This document shows, piece by piece, positions 60,956 through 64,000 of a stretch of DNA of 64,000 nt. The stretch is from NCBI RefSeq assembly GCF_963662255.1, contig NC_085049.1:51220837-51284836 (forward strand). Reading direction: 5' to 3'. The translations under genes and the position numbers were made by a program. The stretch comes from Cinclus cinclus (lineage: Eukaryota > Chordata > Aves > Passeriformes > Cinclidae). How positions within the stretch are numbered: position 1 is the stretch's first letter; each line of letters begins with the position of its first letter. The notes beneath the pieces were generated by a model, which worked only from the letters and a program-made list of their open reading frames with translations, ran no database searches and was not told the DNA's origin.

Positions 60956-63317
60956 GGTCTTAGCTCCTGAATGGGGATAATGGTTCTTTGCCATCTGACA
61001 AGAATGTGTCAGTGATAGTATATTGAGGATCATGAGACAGTCATGATATGTGACAGTGAGGATTAGCTAAGTATGAAAAAAGAAACTTTTTCATTATTGA
61101 ACTGGCTCCCTACATACATCTATGGGAAGGTACAACATATGGAAGAGGTAAAATAGGCCATGCTTTTAATTGTCTGAGTAAAAATGCACTGATTTCATAT
61201 TCAACCTCACAATTTTAGATATTATTAAAAATCCTTTCTCCTGCCTTCTGCCTACCTTCAGGGTATCTGTGGAGAGAACAATCAATTCTTTTTGCCATTA
61301 TTCATGTGAATTTGTTCTGATATTGAAAGCTTTATTCTTTTTGACAGACAATTTTCTCATACATATATGGGAGAAGAGATTTCATTATTTTGCCTTGTTT
61401 GATTTAGTACACTCATGGAGTAGGTTCTGTACAAATAGAGGACAAAAATGGCCTTTCAGTGCAGAGATTTTACATGCTCTTTAACCACTTCCTGACCTTG
61501 AAATACTGTTTGCTTTCAGAAGTCTGGTCAATCATTTCATTTTACAGGCTTTGGACAACATAATAGCTGATGGTGTTTGAATATAAGGGAGATTGTTGGT
61601 AAACAGGGCTTGATCTTTCTTCTAACTAAAATTGATGGAAATCTTTAAAAAATTTGTAGAGCATATTAAAACTAAATGGCACTGGGTTGATTTTTGCTCT
61701 CAGTAAGAAAAATTATTACAATTTTGAAATTTATATTGCATCTTTACAAGAACATACTTTTAAAATATGTTGTAGAACTTTCTATATGGCATGTTAGGTT
61801 CTTGTATTTACTTGCCAGAAAGCAAATACATCAGTAATGTCTATTGTGGAATATTATCTATATCATTATTTAAATTATCTGAGCTAAAGAGAATGTTCTT
61901 AAGGAAATTTTACATTTTTGCATGGAAATGTTCCAGAACTTCTGACTTAATGAAGTTTTTGTGTGTGTTTAACTGAGAAATTAAGTTACAAGTAGATGCT
62001 AAAAAGAATATCTTCAAGTTTTCATTGATTCTTATGAATTGCACATGCTGAAATGGATGAATCTTCCTGGTTAAAATTTATATTTATTATATTGCTTTTT
62101 AAAACAATTGTCAAATTATTATGTAGATTAAAATAGGTACAAATACAATAAAACTTATACATAGATGTTTTCTATACTTAGAAGTGATTTTCTTTTTAAT
62201 AATGACAAGGGTTTGTAGAAACAGGGAGAAATTCAGAACTGATGAGCAAAACAAGAGCAGATGTCACTGGACAACTTCCTATTATTTACTGCTCTGCATT
62301 GTCAAGAAGCAACCACTGGCCGCTGCATTTTTGTCCTCATTGGCTAGTCCTAGTAACACTGCATGGTTTTTAAAAGGCAATAATATGTAGCACTTTTATC
62401 CAGCTCAGGTGGTGATATCAGATGGTCGTATGCAATCCGGTCCCTGGATATTAAGACACATAAACCCTAACATGGACCAGTCTTACAAAACACATCACAT
62501 TTCAGTTAAGTTATCCTATTAAGTAATGGAGAGGCCCTAGAAACAAATAGTACAATCAAGTGGAGACATTGCTCACAACTGCAAGTGGAAAATGTACTGT
62601 ATACTGTTTATATACCACTGCTTTCCATTGTCATCACTGATATGTGCAGCATGGGTTTATGCCAAGATACTTCTTAAACCACTTCTAAATTTCCCTGTGA
62701 CATTGTGCTCCTGTTCTATTGAAGCATTCCTTGTGTAGAACTGCCTACATGGCTGACAGCTAACAAGTAAAAAGCAAGGCTTCCGAATGACCAGAGACAA
62801 AACAAGGAATATTGTTAGAACTTCGGCATTTGTTAGACACATCTTGAAGGAAAATATATTTTTATACTTCTTTCTCTAAAGTCTATTTAGTAACAAAAGT
62901 TACATTCTTCAAGAAATTATTTTTATTTCTTACCATACTGTATGTTGAATCCCTTGGGACATCACAAAACCATTTCTTCAGATTGTATTTTGTGCATGAA
63001 CATGGGAACCGAGTATTATTTTTCTTTGCTTTCTTCCTATCCCACTGTGTGGCATTGTATCTTCCATAGAATTCCATCTTCAATAGTAAGCAAAATCATG
63101 TAACTCCAACACCTATAAAGATTGTTGCATACAGTTTTTACCCAAATGAGTGCTAGCTATTAGTTAGTTGATTAAATTAGTTGGATATTTTCCCTCTGTA
63201 TTCAATACAGAAATATTTCTACAGGAGATGATTTGCCCTTGCATATGCATAATTTCCTATGATATGCGCTGGATAATACAGACAACAACAGCATGATCCT
63301 ATAATATACTTTTGAAA
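60956..63317. other. AT-rich intron or intergenic DNA
   Basis: No exon, RNA gene or repeat was recognised. Frames are short and without family resemblance. Confidence 0.45.
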
Positions 63318-63902
63318 GGAACTGCATCCAGCTCTGGAGTCCTGCACTCAATATTTATTCTGCATCTGGATTTCTGCATCCAGCTCTGGGAACCCCAGCA
63401 TGGGAAGGACATTGACCTGCTAGAGTGAGTCCAAAGGAGGCCACCAAGATTTTTAGAGGGATGGGAACCTCTCCTATGAAGAAAGGCTGAGAGAATTTTG
63501 ACCAGCCTGGAGAAAGCTTCTGGGTGATTAAGTTGTGGCCTTCCAATAACTGAAGGAAGTCTACAAGAAATTTCAAGAAAAGTTTATCACAAGAGCATGT
63601 AGTAACAGGATGTGGGGCAGAGGCTTCAAACTGAAAGTGAGTAGGATTAGATTAGATTAGATTAGATTAGATTAGATTAGATTAGATTAGATTAGATCCT
63701 TTACTTTGAGGCTGTTGAGGCAGTGAAACAGGTTGCCCAGAGAAGTTCTGGATGCCTCACCCCTTGCAGTGTTCAAGGCCAGGTTGGATGGAGCTCTGAG
63801 TAGCCTGGTCTAGTGGAAAGTGTACCTGCCCATGGCAGAGGGATTAGAACTTGATGATGTTGAAGGTCTCTTCCAAACTCAGGCCCTTCTATGATTCCAT
63901 GA
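63318..63902 (+). mobile_element. CR1: CR1 LINE 3' part with an internal microsatellite
   Basis: The copy runs from CTGCATCCAGCTCTGG through CCAAAGGAGGCCACCAAGAT, CTCTCCTATGAAGAAAGGCTGAGAGA, AACAGGTTGCCCAGAGAAG and CAAGGCCAGGTTGGATGG to the tail CCTTCTATGATTCCATGA. Near its start CTGCATCCAGCTCTGG occurs twice (63322 and 63374), a local duplication. At 63646-63695 ten ATTAG units replace the short TAGATTAGATATTAG block of the normal element. Stops and indels make it inactive. Confidence 0.96.
63646..63695. repeat. Pentanucleotide microsatellite (ATTAG)10 inside CR1
   Basis: Ten exact ATTAG units lie at the place where CR1 normally has a two-unit TAGATTAGAT seed. The flanks on both sides are CR1 sequence, so the array grew from the element. 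Confidence 0.97.
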
Positions 63903-64000
63903 ACATTTTTTTATATTCTAAATTATTCTAGAATATCTAAATTAAAAAATAAAATCATTACAAATCCAGATTAAAGTAAAACATTTTGACTATATCCCTT
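63903..64000. other. AT-rich flank after the last CR1
   Basis: No feature is seen before the window ends. Confidence 0.5.

Noticed and set aside
1..64000. tRNA, rRNA, CRISPR arrays, operons, phage or plasmid features
   Set aside because: None is visible; the repeat content and composition are those of a bird nuclear chromosome.

Overview
This window looks like non-coding nuclear DNA from a bird. The main evidence is a set of CR1 LINE fragments: nine can be recognised, several with the avian-type 3' end (a pyrimidine-rich 'TTCCAAC' motif followed by ATTCTATGATTCT or GATTCTGTGA octamers). There is also a single sharply bounded CpG island in AT-rich, CpG-poor DNA, plus simple repeats. Nothing is organised like a bacterial or phage genome: there are no dense ORFs, operons, tRNA or rRNA genes, or CRISPR array. 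The species cannot be fixed from sequence alone.

Layout. 1-2160 is AT-rich DNA without a recognisable gene. About 2165-3665 is a strong CpG island and the only clear gene-regulatory feature. It carries a near-perfect 5' splice site on the minus strand (exon end at 3087), a fair 5' splice site on the plus strand (exon end at 3658), a TATA-like box and a G-quadruplex tract. The simplest reading is a promoter, possibly divergent. The minus-strand gene would run off the left edge of the window; any plus-strand transcript would have the rest of the window as intron or downstream DNA. The gene could not be identified. From 3.7 to 64 kb the sequence is AT-rich intron or intergenic DNA holding CR1 copies at about 5.0-5.8 (minus), 7.4-8.2, 25.8, 32.2-32.5, 37.1-38.0, 44.6-44.8, 55.4-55.6, 60.9 and 63.3-63.9 kb (all plus). 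It also holds two related copies of an unclassified repeat (13.55 and 16.8 kb), microsatellites, and repeated G/T-rich or A/C-rich low-complexity tracts.

No complete protein-coding gene can be supported. Weak candidates are listed with low confidence. They are a few open frames, one short minus-strand frame at 20.5-20.7 kb with GC-rich codon ends that looks like a decayed coding sequence, and several splice-site pairs that could mark small exons (19.75, 20.04, 22.16, 27.63, 36.30, 38.70, 40.05, 48.52 kb).

I found no convincing new biological system. The observations most worth checking are the possibly divergent CpG-island promoter, the pentanucleotide microsatellite that grew inside a CR1 copy at 63.6 kb, the perfect 17-bp-arm hairpin at 29.83 kb, the unclassified repeat pair, the codon-like fragment at 20.55 kb and the candidate exons.
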